Source: Hymenobacter sp. GOD-10R
Lineage (GTDB): Bacteria; Bacteroidota; Bacteroidia; Cytophagales; Hymenobacteraceae
Assembly: GCF_035609205.1 (NCBI RefSeq)
Contig: NZ_CP141188.1
Span: forward strand, 62,001-126,000
Direction of reading: 5' to 3'
DNA: 64,000 nt
In this document: positions 18,359-26,602 of the stretch, one piece after another
Layout: every line of letters starts with the position of its first letter
Numbering within the stretch: the first letter of the stretch is position 1
The notes under the pieces: generated by a model
The model's database searches: none
Told to the model about the DNA's origin: nothing
Seen by the model: the letters and a program-made list of their open reading frames with translations, nothing else
Program-made: the position numbers and the translations under genes

Positions 18359-18365
18359 ATGAACA
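18313..18365. promoter_or_regulatory. nested palindromic operator over the AbiEi start codon
   Basis: Two inverted repeats are nested here. The outer arms are TGTTCATTATTAT (18313-18325) and ATAATAATGAACA (18353-18365), perfect over 13 bases. The inner arms are TGTTCAT (18330-18336) and ATGAACA (18342-18348), perfect over 7. This gives four TGTTCAT half-sites, and the AbiEi start codon (18359-18361) lies inside the last arm. AbiEi antitoxins are known to repress their own promoters by binding inverted repeats, so this is a strong candidate autoregulatory site. Confidence 0.75.
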
Positions 18366-19399
18366 CTTGGACGGAGCAAAACCTCTTGGATCTGGCAGCG
18401 GCGGCCCTGCAGGAGCAGTTGCAACAGCCAGTTCAGGTACAGGAGCCACAGGTGGCAGCCACAAGTGATCCTCACCTCCATTTGGACGGTCGACTATTGA
18501 TCGGGGAACCAGCCTGCGGTTTTCGAGTAGAAGCTAAGCGAAAGTTTACTCCCGCGATGCTGGCGCAATTACGCACCCGAAACCAGCAAAGCACTGAGCC
18601 ACCTGTCTTGGTTATTCCGTATGTATCCGATGCACTGGGACAAGCGCTGCAGCGCCAGGGGGTATGTTATCTCGATACGGCGGGGAATGCCTACCTCCGT
18701 TCGACCGACCCGCCCTTCTTGGTGCTGATCCGTGGGCAACGGCAATCACAAGTGGCAGCGCATGGGCCGCAGCGGGCTTTTCAACCGGCGGGCGTGCAGC
18801 TGCTCTACCATTTACTGAGTACGCCTGCACTCTTACAAGCCAGTTACCGCCGTCTGGCCGAGCAGGCCCAGGTAGCCCTAGGCTCCGTAAGTATCCTGCT
18901 GCGTAGCTTACAACAACTGGGTCTCCTGCGCGAGGAAGAGGGCATCCGCCGCTGGACAGAACCAACGCAAGTGCTACGCCGCTGGGTGGAAGCCTACGGG
19001 GAGGTAGTCCGCCCTAAGCTCGCCGCCCAGCGCTACCGCTGGCTTGATTCGAACGTGGCTCGGCAAGGCTGGCAAGTCATAGAGCTTGGCTCTCAGGCGG
19101 CGTGGGGCAGCGAACCCGCGGCGCATCTACTGCTCGACGGCTACTTACTGCCGGAGTTCTTTACTATCTATTCAACTTTACCGCGCAGTGCGGTCATGGG
19201 CCAGTTGCGGCTGGTACCGGATCCTGCTGGCAACGTAGAAGTGCTTTCTCCGATGCCAACATCCTTAAACGTAGAGAGAGTCTACCCACAAGCCGTACCC
19301 CCGTTACTGGTCTATGCCGACTTACTCCTAACAGCCGATCCCCGCAACCGGGAAGTGGCCCACTTGCTGCATGAACGCTACTTATCCGATCTGGCCTGA
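18359..19399 (+). CDS. AbiEi-like type IV antitoxin / autoregulator
   Basis: From the ATG at 18359 the protein has 346 residues. Residues about 155-205 form a winged helix-turn-helix (QLLYHLLSTPALLQASYRRLAEQAQVALGSVS...LQQLGLLREEEG). The N-terminal 130 residues and the C-terminal 140 residues resemble the large AbiEi-type antitoxins that accompany AbiEii nucleotidyltransferases. The antitoxin of type IV systems counteracts the toxin without binding it directly and represses the operon. The upstream start at 18305 would put the palindromic operator inside the gene and is less likely. The 3' end overlaps the toxin gene by 29 bases. Confidence 0.72.
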   Translation: MNTWTEQNLLDLAAAALQEQLQQPVQVQEPQVAATSDPHLHLDGRLLIGEPACGFRVEAKRKFTPAMLAQLRTRNQQSTEPPVLVIPYVSDALGQALQRQGVCYLDTAGNAYLRSTDPPFLVLIRGQRQSQVAAHGPQRAFQPAGVQLLYHLLSTPALLQASYRRLAEQAQVALGSVSILLRSLQQLGLLREEEGIRRWTEPTQVLRRWVEAYGEVVRPKLAAQRYRWLDSNVARQGWQVIELGSQAAWGSEPAAHLLLDGYLLPEFFTIYSTLPRSAVMGQLRLVPDPAGNVEVLSPMPTSLNVERVYPQAVPPLLVYADLLLTADPRNREVAHLLHERYLSDLA

Positions 19400-20270
19400 G
19401 CACCTACAACCAGCGGGTATGAGCCAAGCGATGGAAGCCTTGGAGCGCGGCTTTGCGCAGTTCGGCATTGACTTCTACCTGATCGGCGCAGTGGCCCGCG
19501 ATATCTGGTTAACCCAGGTCTATGACGAGCCAGCGCGGCGTATGACCAAAGATCTGGACCTGGCGGTGTTCATTCACGACACAGCCGAATACGAGGCCCT
19601 GCTGAGCTGGCTGCAGGAACGCGAGGGCTTTCGCTTGACAGCGCATAGCGCGTTCTGCTTACTATACGAGCCGGCCCCCAACGCAAGCCGGGTCACGATC
19701 GACCTGATGCCTTTCGGGGCCATCGCCGATGAAGCGGGAACGGTGCACTTCACGACTCGAGGGGTGGAGCGTATCTCTACGGTGGGTTTTACCGAAGTGC
19801 TAGCGGGCGCGGCAACCATGATCACCCCTGCGGGGCAGCCTTGGCGAGTCGTGACTTTGCCGGGTATCGTCATCTTGAAGCTGCTAGCGTGGCAGGATCG
19901 GCCCGAGCGGGGCAAAGATGCCACCGATATCTGGGGCTTGCTGGCCCTCTATTTCGACTTAGTGACCGAGGAGATCTATACCCACCATCTCGACTTGCTC
20001 TCGGAAGAGGAAACCCCAGATACGACCAAGCTGACGTTGCTGGTTGGAGCCCGCGTACTGGGCCGTCATCTTCAGCAACTCGTAGCAGCACAGCCTATTC
20101 GTGCGCGCCTACTGGCGTTATTGGATGCCGAGCTCGCTTTACAGGACCGTAGTCCGCTAGCTAGAACCATGAGTCAGCAGGGACCAACCCTTGCCACTGT
20201 TCTGGCGGCGCTCACGGCATTGCGTGCCGGGATGCAAGATCCAGGGCCACCTACGCATTCAAACCACTAA
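19371..20270 (+). CDS. AbiEii-like nucleotidyltransferase toxin
   Basis: The 299-residue protein has the nucleotidyltransferase core of the AbiEii/AbiGii family: YLIGAVARDIWL, then TKDLDLAVF with the catalytic Asp pair D61 and D63, and later a third acidic strand in VTIDLMPFG. The motif LPGIVILKLLAWQDRPERGKDATDIWGLL is the typical Lys/Asp-rich segment of the family. Such toxins transfer nucleotides to RNA targets and arrest growth, which aborts phage infection. Its start overlaps the antitoxin gene by 29 bases, so the two are translationally coupled. The glycines of the canonical GG-S motif are partly replaced (GAVA). Confidence 0.75.
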   Translation: MNATYPIWPEHLQPAGMSQAMEALERGFAQFGIDFYLIGAVARDIWLTQVYDEPARRMTKDLDLAVFIHDTAEYEALLSWLQEREGFRLTAHSAFCLLYEPAPNASRVTIDLMPFGAIADEAGTVHFTTRGVERISTVGFTEVLAGAATMITPAGQPWRVVTLPGIVILKLLAWQDRPERGKDATDIWGLLALYFDLVTEEIYTHHLDLLSEEETPDTTKLTLLVGARVLGRHLQQLVAAQPIRARLLALLDAELALQDRSPLARTMSQQGPTLATVLAALTALRAGMQDPGPPTHSNH

Positions 20271-20671
20271 ATAGTTAGCCAACCAGCAGGAGTATTTCCT
20301 TCACAGTACACCTTTCTCATGAATCCAAGAAGCAAGTTGTACTTTGATTAGTGAACAACTTGATTGAACCATTTTCTCGCCCTTGTACCACTCCCAACTG
20401 CCCCTCTTCTTAGGCGGACAGTTGTTCAGTTAAACGAGGTTAAGATTGTTGCTTTAGAGCTTCTCGTTTCGCTTACTTGATGAGCACCAAGCGCAGCGTG
20501 AGTTCACCAGCTGAGAGGTAGCAAGAGCCGAGATCAAGGGCAATACGCTCACCCTTACTGAAGTGCCACTCCGCGCCAAGTTGACGATGAAGCTGACCAT
20601 CATAGCCTGGCAGTACGGCCGTAACAGCGAGTTAACGCTTCAAGCGGCGGAGCTGGTACCCCTGTTTTACT

Positions 20672-20723
20672 TGACAAAGCAGATGACCTCGCCCCTGCGG
20701 AGGCTAGGTCATCTGCTTTGTCA
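20672..20723. terminator. long perfect hairpin, 18-base arms
   Basis: TGACAAAGCAGATGACCT (20672-20689) and AGGTCATCTGCTTTGTCA (20706-20723) are perfectly complementary with a 16-base loop. It may end transcription from the AbiE pair or from the relic before it; no clear T-run follows. Confidence 0.5.
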
Positions 20724-20804
20724 GCGTTTCTTCCAAGTCAAGTCTACTGCTTCTGTATGCAATCATGCTGCCGCTCTCTCCCTCGCTGCCCTGCTAGCCA
20801 CAAA

Positions 20805-20835
20805 AATCAGGGCTACCATTTTGGCAGCCCTGATT
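20805..20835 (-). terminator. Rho-independent terminator of the SusCD operon
   Basis: On the minus strand AATCAGGGCT...AGCCCTGATT forms a 10-base stem with an 11-base loop and is followed by TTTTTG. It begins about 19 bases after the SusD stop codon. Confidence 0.75.
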
Positions 20836-20853
20836 CATCTAAGTTGTATGATT

Positions 20854-22314
20854 TTAAAACTTGTCCCAGAATATTTTGGAAGTAACTACATCTCCCCCTA
20901 TTGCAGTTGCTGCCGCATTGTAGTTAGCACCATTCAAATTAGCTTCGGTAGTGGGGTAAGTTAACCGAAGCGGAATATCCGATATGGCAGCCGCAGGTTT
21001 TACTAAAGCAGGGGAGTCCAACCTTCTCCACTCCTTCCACGATTCTACTGGCTCGTTATATAGCGCAATCCATTTTTGAACACCAATCTTTTGCTTGTAG
21101 GAGGTGCCTGCCGTAGCGTAGGCAACACTAGGCTGAGCTAGGTAGGTAGCTGCGCTGGCAGCAGTTCCTTTCCAGTCCGCCACAATAGAGTTCGTAATGG
21201 CTGCATTGTAGTGGCTTTCTGCCGTGCCACCTACCGCAAAGCCTCTTTCCACTGCCTCGGCTAGCAGAAACTGTACTTCTGTGTAAGATAGTAGGGTTGC
21301 GGGGAAGGTAGGATCTTCCAGCACTGTGCCCGGAGCAGAGTTGGCTTCGTACGAGTTGGGCGCTCCGTACGTACCGCCTTTGTAAGTAGTGGGCGTGACT
21401 CCCCCAACCGGTTTGAAGTACGTGCTTATCCTAGGATCTTTCAGCGCATTCAGCTTGTCAACAAAGGTATTGGCCCCCACGAAGTCTGCTCTGCCGCTGT
21501 TTACCAAGGATACCCACAGCTGACTAGCATTCGGAATACTTGATAAGTACGTCAGCTTGGTATCATCCGTACTGGCAGTAAATACGTTAGGAGCTGCCGC
21601 CTCAACTAGCGTCTTTGCTTTGGCCGCATCAACGTCGGCTAGGGTCATGCCCAAGCGTAGTTTGAGTGAGTTCGCAAACTTAATCCAGTTTGCCGTAGAG
21701 CCTTTATAGTATAAATCGGCATTGCCCAACCCATTGTTGGCTGCATCAAATTGTCCGATTGCGGTATTCAAACGAGTACTTAAGTCGTTGTAAATCGCAG
21801 CATCATCATCAAACTTGGCATTCAACTTATCGATATCCAGGGCCTCTGAGTAGGGGATATCACCAAAGGTATCTACCAAGACCATCCAAGCATACACTTG
21901 CAGTACCTCAACGGATGCTAGTTGATTGGCCCTGACCTTTTCCCGGGCTACCGGATCCGTAACGCTCAACAGCGGGTCTGCCGCAATCAACCTTTTGGCT
22001 TCGTTCAGGTCACTCAGCACGTCTCTATACAACGGGTCCCAGAAGAATCGGTTGATCGTCCTGATTTCGATGTTGTATTGGCTCTCGTCGGGGTAAGTGG
22101 TTTCCGCCCAGTACTGTACGTACAGTCGGAAAGGGTTAAGGTTATAATCCGGCGTCGCAACGGTGTTAGCTAACATGCGCTGTGCATTGCTAACCAAACT
22201 TGTACTTGGTATAGTCGAAGCCGCTTTCGGGTTAATATTATCCAGCTCATCTAGCTTACTGCAAGAAGTTGCGAGCAGCAGCGCCGGAATGCAAAACAAA
22301 AGTGTCTTTTTCAT
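20854..22314 (-). CDS. SusD/RagB-family nutrient-binding lipoprotein (SusD-like_2)
   Basis: The 486-residue protein starts with a lipoprotein signal (LLFCIPALLLATSC, lipid Cys near residue 18) and continues DELDNINPKAAS, as in the SusD-like_2 group. SusD proteins sit on the cell surface as a lid over a SusC channel and bind the nutrient before import. The helical pairs expected of the fold are visible (YWAETTYPDESQYNIE; QVYAWMVLVDTFGDIPYSEAL; FLLAEAVERG). The gene lies 33 bases downstream of the susC-like gene and shares its terminator. No glycoside hydrolase or sulfatase adjoins it, so the substrate cannot be named; this subgroup also serves peptides or other nutrients. Confidence 0.9.
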   Translation of the reverse strand: MKKTLLFCIPALLLATSCSKLDELDNINPKAASTIPSTSLVSNAQRMLANTVATPDYNLNPFRLYVQYWAETTYPDESQYNIEIRTINRFFWDPLYRDVLSDLNEAKRLIAADPLLSVTDPVAREKVRANQLASVEVLQVYAWMVLVDTFGDIPYSEALDIDKLNAKFDDDAAIYNDLSTRLNTAIGQFDAANNGLGNADLYYKGSTANWIKFANSLKLRLGMTLADVDAAKAKTLVEAAAPNVFTASTDDTKLTYLSSIPNASQLWVSLVNSGRADFVGANTFVDKLNALKDPRISTYFKPVGGVTPTTYKGGTYGAPNSYEANSAPGTVLEDPTFPATLLSYTEVQFLLAEAVERGFAVGGTAESHYNAAITNSIVADWKGTAASAATYLAQPSVAYATAGTSYKQKIGVQKWIALYNEPVESWKEWRRLDSPALVKPAAAISDIPLRLTYPTTEANLNGANYNAAATAIGGDVVTSKIFWDKF

Positions 22315-22347
22315 CTATGTTCCAATTAAATCTTGGTTTAGTTTCAA

Positions 22348-25300
22348 TTAAAATTGGAATCTTAAGTTGAAGCCAATATTTCTCGTGGCTGGGATGCTGC
22401 CTGACATATAGCCTAGACCAAAGTTGCCACCCGCGCCCGCGCCCAAGTTATCCTCTGGGTCAGCATAGGGAACGTGCTTGCTGATAATCCAAAGGTTGCG
22501 GCCAGTGATCGAAAGGTCGATGCTTTTTACCAATCCAATTCTGGAAACCAACGGCTTAGGCAAGGAATACGTCAGCGAAGCTTCGCGCAGCTTCGCAAAA
22601 CCCGCGTCATAGATGTGCATCTGAGCGGGCTCGTCGTTACCATAGATGGCAGACAAGTTCTCGATACGCTTGTCATTTGGCGTGCCGTCGGCTTTAACAC
22701 CGGGCAGAATCACGCCGCCACCTTGAGCAATTGGGCTTCTGGATGGATTGCCTAGGTCGTTCAAGCCGGTAGTTTCCTTATACAGACCGCTGCCGTAGCC
22801 ATAGTACGTGTCAAGGTTAAACAGCTGGCCACCGTGGCGCATGTCTACCAGGAAATACAGGGAGATGCCTTTGTACGAAACTGTGTTGGAGATACCGCCT
22901 AGCCAAGCTGGGTTAGGGTTAGCGATTACCGTCGTAGCGGGCGATTTAGCATACAGGCCGTTGGTGCCCACTACTTTTTCGCCGTTCACGTAAGTGAAAC
23001 CAGATCCGCGGATCAGACCGAATGGCTGGCCGATGGTCGCGTTGGACGATACACCGCCTTGGTAGCTAGCCAGAACCAAGTTGGAAGTGCCTTCAGCCAA
23101 GCTGAGTACTTTGTTGCGGTTGCGCGTCCAGTTGGCATTCACTGTCCAGGTGAAATTGCTGGTTTTGATAGGTGTCACAAAGCCGGAAAGCTCTACCCCT
23201 TTATTTTCTACCTCACCGGAGTTCACGTATTTGAAACCGTAACCGGTGGTGGTAGATACCTGAATAGGAATGATTTGATCGACCGTGTTCGATTTGTAAA
23301 CTGTTGCTTCAAACCCGATGCGGCTGTTTAAGAAGGCGGCTTCAACGCCAGCCTCAACGCTCTTAGTTCTTTCGGGCTTCAGGTTAGGGTTGTTCCGCGT
23401 GTTCGGCAGTGAGAACAGCGGAACAGAGCCGTAGCCACCAACAGAAGGTCTAGTGGAGCTGTTGATTTCCTGATCCTGTTTTCCGTACGAGTTATAGATA
23501 GAGTAAACAGGAGCATCTGCGCCTACTTCAGCATAGTTGACGCGTGCTTTGCCATAAGACATCCAAGGAGCTTGTTCTTTCAGGAGCTCTGAGAAAACAA
23601 AGCTGCCTGCTACGGAAGGGTAGTAGTAGACGTTATTCCCCTTGGGCAAGGTGGAAGACTCGTCGCGGCGGGCCGTCAAATCCAAGAAAGCTAGGTCTTT
23701 GAAGCCCAGCGTAGCGCTGGCGAAATACCCATTTACGCCCCAGCGTTGATCAACTTCCGTAGGTGGGTTGAGCGGGTTAATAGAGTTAGAGAGCGAATAC
23801 AACCTAGGTACCACCAGACCGCCACTGGTTTGGGCGAATATAGAGTTGATCTGGTTTCTCCTAAAGTTGGTGCCAATCAAACCTCTGATGTTGAACTTGT
23901 CGGTGATGTTCTTGTTGAAGTTGGCAATCAGGTCGTAGTTGTATTCCCGCGACGTTCTGTTGTAGCGGGAGTAAAAAGGTGTTCCGGTGCTACCAACCGC
24001 GTTTCTTTCTTCCTGCAATTCGTCGTACGAATCCAAGGTCACGCGACCCATAATATCAAACCAGTCGTTGACTTTATAGCTAGCTATTGCATTTCCGAAA
24101 TAGTGGTAGCGCTCATCGTTTTCGTAGTTCTCATAACGCACCCAGTACGGGTTGTTGGAGTAGATGGGCCGCAGGTCAGTAGGGCTCCGCCAGTTCCAGG
24201 TGATGTTCTGCCGGTTGCGGAAGTAAGCTTCTTTTTGCTCCTTAACATCCACGTTGGTCTGCCACCATTCCCGGAACTGCTCCATCACATTGAAGCCGCT
24301 GTAGCCGGTACCGTAACGGCCTAGGCCATTGTTCTTGGTGAAGTTGATCGTGGCGCTAGTCATTAGCTTTGCCGTGGGCTTGAACGACGCCGCCAGGTTG
24401 ACCATGTTCTTCTCTACCTTGCTGTTGGGCAGAATGCCTTTGTTGTAGGTGTTCGTGTAGCCTAGCTTGAAGGTCGCCACATCGTTACCGCCGTCGATGG
24501 TAAAGTTGTTGTTCAGCGATACCGCGTCTTGTAGGAAGTAGTTAGGATCATTCTTGGCACCCACCCACGGGGTAGCCTGATGATAAGTAGGAGAGCTAGG
24601 ATCTAGCGAATTCCATTGATACACCAGCTGATTAGGGTTGAAAGGGGCTCCGTAAGAAGCATCTTCGGTGAACGGAACTACTAAATCAATCACGCCATCA
24701 CCATTGATATCCCGTTGGTTGAAGTAGCTCTTCTCATCAGGACCGTAGAAAGGGCCGTAGCCAGCGCCATACTCCTTTTGGTATTTAACAAAGGTGCTTC
24801 TATCAACGAAGCCCATCTGCGCCCCTAGGTTCACCGTAACGCCTAAGCCTTTCTTGCCTTTTTTGGTCGTGATGAGTACTACCCCGTTTGAAGCGCGGGA
24901 GCCGTACAGGGCCGTAGCGGCCGCACCCTTCAGCACCGTGACGGAAGCAATATCATCGGGGTTGACGTCGCCGGCTACGTTGCCGTAGTCATAACCGCCG
25001 CGGCCGGTGGCTTGGTCGGTGGTGTTCGTGTTGGCATTGCTGATCGGCACGCCATCCACTACGAAGAGGGCTTGGTTGTTTCCGTACAACGACTTGGTGC
25101 CCCGAATCACTACGTTGGTAGAGCCCCCAAGGGAGTTATTCTGCCGGATGTTTACACCCGCTACTTTGCCAGATAAGCCGCTGACAAAGTTTGGGTTACG
25201 TGCTTTCGTGACATCTTCGCCTTCTATTTGCGTGGCAGCATACGGTAGCGAGTTCCGGGTTCTTTCCACCCCTAGCGCTGTCACGACTACCTCGTTTAGC

Positions 25301-25605
25301 TGCTTCGTGTCAGAAGCCAGACTAACGTTGAGGGTGGAGGCGGTGCCGATGGCGCGCTCTACCGCTACGTAGCCAATCGAGGTGAACGAGAGGGTAGTAG
25401 CGGAGCTAGGTACACTCAGGGAGAAGTTCCCATCAGCATTCGTTGAAGTTCCGGTTGTGGTGCCTACCACCAGCACGGTTACCCCTGGTAACCCTTGACC
25501 TCCGGCGGCGTCCGTCACGCGGCCGGAAATAGATCGGTCTTGTGCAATAGCCTGTTGCAACAGACTAATCACAAGCAAAAAGGTGAACAATAAAAGTCTT
25601 TTCAT
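22348..25605 (-). CDS. SusC/RagA-family TonB-linked outer-membrane transporter
   Basis: The 1085-residue protein has a signal peptide (to about residue 21), then a CarboxypepD_reg-like domain (SISGRVTDAAGGQGLPGVTVLV). A TonB-box region (LNEVVVTALG), a plug domain (NPNFVSGLSGKVAGVNIRQ ... YGNNQALFVVDGVPISN) and a long 22-strand-type beta-barrel end in FNLRFQF with a terminal Phe. It is the energised channel of the pair with the SusD-like lipoprotein 33 bases downstream. The 1 kb upstream is non-coding and A+T-rich just before the start. The transported substrate is not deducible from sequence. Confidence 0.93.
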   Translation of the reverse strand: MKRLLLFTFLLVISLLQQAIAQDRSISGRVTDAAGGQGLPGVTVLVVGTTTGTSTNADGNFSLSVPSSATTLSFTSIGYVAVERAIGTASTLNVSLASDTKQLNEVVVTALGVERTRNSLPYAATQIEGEDVTKARNPNFVSGLSGKVAGVNIRQNNSLGGSTNVVIRGTKSLYGNNQALFVVDGVPISNANTNTTDQATGRGGYDYGNVAGDVNPDDIASVTVLKGAAATALYGSRASNGVVLITTKKGKKGLGVTVNLGAQMGFVDRSTFVKYQKEYGAGYGPFYGPDEKSYFNQRDINGDGVIDLVVPFTEDASYGAPFNPNQLVYQWNSLDPSSPTYHQATPWVGAKNDPNYFLQDAVSLNNNFTIDGGNDVATFKLGYTNTYNKGILPNSKVEKNMVNLAASFKPTAKLMTSATINFTKNNGLGRYGTGYSGFNVMEQFREWWQTNVDVKEQKEAYFRNRQNITWNWRSPTDLRPIYSNNPYWVRYENYENDERYHYFGNAIASYKVNDWFDIMGRVTLDSYDELQEERNAVGSTGTPFYSRYNRTSREYNYDLIANFNKNITDKFNIRGLIGTNFRRNQINSIFAQTSGGLVVPRLYSLSNSINPLNPPTEVDQRWGVNGYFASATLGFKDLAFLDLTARRDESSTLPKGNNVYYYPSVAGSFVFSELLKEQAPWMSYGKARVNYAEVGADAPVYSIYNSYGKQDQEINSSTRPSVGGYGSVPLFSLPNTRNNPNLKPERTKSVEAGVEAAFLNSRIGFEATVYKSNTVDQIIPIQVSTTTGYGFKYVNSGEVENKGVELSGFVTPIKTSNFTWTVNANWTRNRNKVLSLAEGTSNLVLASYQGGVSSNATIGQPFGLIRGSGFTYVNGEKVVGTNGLYAKSPATTVIANPNPAWLGGISNTVSYKGISLYFLVDMRHGGQLFNLDTYYGYGSGLYKETTGLNDLGNPSRSPIAQGGGVILPGVKADGTPNDKRIENLSAIYGNDEPAQMHIYDAGFAKLREASLTYSLPKPLVSRIGLVKSIDLSITGRNLWIISKHVPYADPEDNLGAGAGGNFGLGYMSGSIPATRNIGFNLRFQF

Positions 25606-26054
25606 CGATAAGAGATTTGGTGAAAGGATAGGAAAAAGCCGTGATTAACATGAGAGAGCAAAGCAATAAAGCCTTTAGTTATTTCGAAAAAAGTAAAAAA
25701 CAGCTCCCTCGTTGCTATTTATATAAAATTATCTGTAAAAAAATTTGATTTTTTCATTGACGTTATACATTTTGGAGTTGTGCGATCAGTCGCTATTATG
25801 TGGAGCATGAAGGTGCCGGAAATAAGAGATGAAGAGTACAGTACATCCCGCGGGTGGCCCTTTTAGGAGCGATAAGTGACCTAGAAACTACTTGCGTGCA
25901 AACGGGTAGCCCACGATCCATTCACGTTGTCTCTTGTCTGGAAAGAGGTTAATCGTTTGCTATTGATAGATTTTCTGAACAGACTACGCGAGAAACTGCT
26001 CCTATTTCACAGGAATGTAGATTGTTGATGCTCCTAAGACGAGGCCAATCTGTC

Positions 26055-26171
26055 GTGGTGGGCGAGTGCCAGCACCTCACCCTGAACCTAGGCCGCTATC
26101 CGATCGGCGTGTGTCTAATGCGCCTGACCACGAATTCGGGCACCCAGCAGGTGCGCGTGGTCAAGCAATAA
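26055..26171 (+). pseudogene. remnant of a T9SS C-terminal sorting domain
   Basis: The frame reads VVGECQHLTLNLGRYPIGV followed by CLMRLTTNSGTQQVRVVKQ and a stop. It is nearly the same as the last 37 residues of the VCBS/malectin protein at 40158-43610 (GERQQLTLTLGRYPIGVYLV...GTQQVRVVKH). The similarity continues past the stop codon into the downstream hairpin. No start codon or upstream coding sequence remains, so this is the 3' end of a lost paralogue on the opposite strand to its relative. Confidence 0.7.
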
Positions 26172-26212
26172 CTGACGGTGCGCACCCACAGCGGTACGTC
26201 CTCACACCCGTC

Positions 26213-26243
26213 TCGGTAAGCGACCCAGCGTCGTTTACCGGGC
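26213..26243 (+). terminator. hairpin copied with the T9SS remnant
   Basis: CGGTAAGCGAC and GTCGTTTACCG form an 11-base stem (with a following GGGCC) behind the remnant. The same hairpin, better kept, follows the intact paralogue at 40089-40125, where flanking bases (GGCCGTGRTGCG) also match. Confidence 0.5.
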
Positions 26244-26529
26244 CGTGATGCGTTCGGCCGGTGAGTACCGAATGCCTCTAAGTAGCTGCCCCCTACTGCT
26301 CCATCCGGAACGGTTTACCTCTTTTTCTGAACAAGAGGGGTACTTGGCAGGCGTGAAACTGCCCAAAAACGATTGACTAATTAGGCGCTACAAGCAACCA
26401 ATATATAATTGAAATATACTGCAAGGCATTACGATCAAGTCCTTATGAGTTATGCTTACTACACCGTATACTATGCTAAGTGCTGAGCTTACTGTGGCTA
26501 TAGTCAGGCTTTTAAAGTGCGTCTTCTAC

Positions 26530-26588
26530 CCGTTCTTACTAGAAAAGTCACTCTTACGCTGTAGGAGTGACTTTTCTAGTAAGAACGG
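26530..26588. terminator. 24-base perfect inverted repeat after the delta-60 repeat gene
   Basis: CCGTTCTTACTAGAAAAGTC (continuing ACTC) at 26530-26553 pairs perfectly with 26565-26588 across an 11-base loop. It starts 15 bases from the stop codon of the minus-strand gene at 26603, so it most likely ends that transcript. The stem is unusually long for a terminator. Confidence 0.6.
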
Positions 26589-26602
26589 AACACAAGCTTC
26601 GG

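Larger units (their letters stand above)
20271..20853. other. 583-base gene-poor stretch with two hairpins and a protein-like scrap
   Basis: No complete gene is seen. An open frame on the plus strand from about 20517 reads EVARAEIKGNTLTLTEVPLR and continues to about 20672. It looks like the C-terminal beta-sandwich edge of an enzyme but has no start codon, because a stop lies just before it, so it is probably a relic. An IS-end-like repeat (TTGTTCAGTTAAACGAGG) lies at 20422-20439. Hairpins are listed separately. Confidence 0.35.
25606..26529. other. long intergenic region with decayed T9SS gene remnant
   Basis: The right part of the SusC upstream region is A+T-rich and should hold its promoter. 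From 25970 onward the stretch is relic DNA: an IS-end-like motif (CTGAACAGACTACGCGAGAAA) at about 25976, a T9SS sorting-domain remnant at 26055-26171, and a reverse TTGTTCAG-type repeat at 26319-26335. No complete gene is seen. Confidence 0.4.
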
